Assembly (NCBI GenBank): GCA_037200005.1
Contig: JBBCGY010000002.1
Coordinates: 366,001-430,000, forward strand
Length of the DNA stretch: 64,000 nt
Direction: 5' to 3'
From: Alphaproteobacteria bacterium
Lineage (GTDB): Bacteria; Pseudomonadota; Alphaproteobacteria; UBA9219; RFNS01
Position numbers and translations under genes: made by a program. This document shows positions 63,242-64,000 of this stretch, piece after piece. The notes below the pieces were generated by a model. That model searched no databases, was not told where the DNA came from, and was given only the letters and a program-made list of their open reading frames with translations. Within the stretch, counting starts at the first letter, position 1; every line of letters starts with the position of its first letter.

Positions 63242-64000
63242 ATGATACAGACGCGTTCCCGCTATTTTCAGCTTGGCACTATATTTTGGGTTGGGTTCGT
63301 CGCGCTCATATATCAGATGTACAGCGTGCGCGTGCTATTTATGTTTTTCGTGGAAAGCACCCACGCCGTAGCGCTGGCTATATCCTCTTTTCTGGGCGGG
63401 CTGGCCTTGTCGAGCCTGCTATTTTCCCGCATGACGCGTCACAATACGCGCAGCCGTTCCCTTATATGCCTGATGATGCTGGCCGCCGGCCTTTATGGCT
63501 ATTTCATTCTGGCTAACTATCAATGGATTCCGGAATGGCTGGATGCCGTGCATCATGGCGTCCACGTCGCATGGCTCGCCAATAGCTTGCATTATGCGAT
63601 TATCTGGTTTTACGCATTTTTGCCCGCTTTTTTCATGGGGGGCGCTTTTCCCCTCATCAATGGCCTCTATCTCGATTCCGTGGATGAATCGGCGCGCGAT
63701 ACTGGAACAGTTTATTTTTGGGACACGCTGGGGGCTATCGCGGGGTCGTTGATCGGCGGATTCGTGTTGCTGCCGATTATGGGCACGCGCCTGACCGCTG
63801 TCGTGGCGGCAGGCATGAATATTTTACTGGCGGCCGGGCTTGTTCCAAGGCGGTTGTATGCCTATCCGATATTATGCGTCTTCGGCATTGCGCTGTTCTT
63901 TGAAATCCGCACTCATCCGCCTAATCCCACGCTTTCTCGCGAGACGGCGAAGGCGCCCGCGATCGATGCGGCTCCTCGCGCTTCGGCTGGCATTCGCCCT
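63242..64000 (+). CDS. Membrane-bound spermidine synthase-like protein (3' truncated by window)
   Basis: An open frame starts at ATG 63242 and runs off the right edge (253 codons seen). It begins MIQTRSRYFQLGTIFWVGF and has at least six membrane helices. The pattern ALIYQMYSVRVLFMFF, ISSFLGGLALSSLLFSR and AFFMGGAFPLINGLYLDS, then VYFWDTLGAIAGSLIGGFVLLP, is typical of fused MFS/spermidine-synthase proteins, whose C-terminal methyltransferase-fold part would lie outside the window. Confidence 0.75.
   Translation, partial: MIQTRSRYFQLGTIFWVGFVALIYQMYSVRVLFMFFVESTHAVALAISSFLGGLALSSLLFSRMTRHNTRSRSLICLMMLAAGLYGYFILANYQWIPEWLDAVHHGVHVAWLANSLHYAIIWFYAFLPAFFMGGAFPLINGLYLDSVDESARDTGTVYFWDTLGAIAGSLIGGFVLLPIMGTRLTAVVAAGMNILLAAGLVPRRLYAYPILCVFGIALFFEIRTHPPNPTLSRETAKAPAIDAAPRASAGIRP

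Overview
The window looks like a chromosomal segment of a GC-rich alphaproteobacterium, probably uncultured or sparsely described. The support is the end of a phasin gene together with a 3-hydroxybutyrate dehydrogenase (polyhydroxybutyrate use), an EnvZ/OmpR-type pair, yggT-folD-corA, purE-purK, priA next to a short fructose-6-phosphate aldolase, a K+-independent H+-pyrophosphatase, and the small families DUF465, DUF4169, DUF192 and DUF2946. I do not assign a genus. There is no rRNA, CRISPR array or prophage. Four tRNA genes are present: Val(CAC), Ala(CGC), Pro(GGG) and Pro(TGG).

Layout. 1-5.2 kb: phasin end, two-component pair, tRNA-Val with a hairpin repeat, secreted alpha/beta hydrolase, RhlE-type helicase, a strongly structured RNA-like segment and a cold-shock protein. 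5.5-11 kb: an 1805-residue protein whose first 440 residues are a primary-type sigma-70 factor and whose remaining 1365 residues hold nine copies of an about 90-residue repeat separated by charged linkers; this is the most unusual object in the window. 11-19.4 kb: hybrid histidine kinase, EgtD-like methyltransferase, ftsY, amn, MAPEG protein and the yggT-folD-corA operon. 19.5-26.3 kb: tRNA-Ala, CelD-like acetyltransferase, FAD oxidoreductase and a tightly overlapping copper operon (csoR, copA, HMA-TauE/SafE protein, cupredoxin) with a palindromic operator in front of csoR. 26.3-37.6 kb: mainly metabolism (hppA, tRNA-Pro, pfk between two DUF465 genes, an MFS carrier, a degenerate GGDEF protein, purEK, 3-hydroxybutyrate dehydrogenase).

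37.6-41.4 kb holds a large HAMP/coiled-coil membrane protein and a pair of probable envelope/metal-related genes. 41.475-44.131 kb is a complete IS1595 (ISXO2-like) mobile element bounded by 35-bp inverted repeats; besides its transposase it carries a DUF3800 gene, a small membrane protein gene, a 55-codon ORF and a hairpin-rich segment. 44.2-48.3 kb: priA, fsa and a secreted glycoside hydrolase. 48.4-57.3 kb: a cell-surface polysaccharide or lipid cluster (two paralogous GT4 glycosyltransferases, a Wzy/EpsG-like membrane protein, a TupA-like ATP-grasp protein, a patatin, an MsbA-type ABC exporter and a membrane-anchored hydrolase). 57.4-64 kb: secreted proteins, tRNA-Pro(TGG), ygfZ, a proline-rich lipoprotein, a 694-residue orphan and the start of a membrane-bound spermidine-synthase-like protein running off the edge.

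Three of the four tRNA genes are followed directly by versions of one two-hairpin repeat, which looks like a dispersed tRNA-associated element. All functional statements are read from motifs and context; no database search was run.
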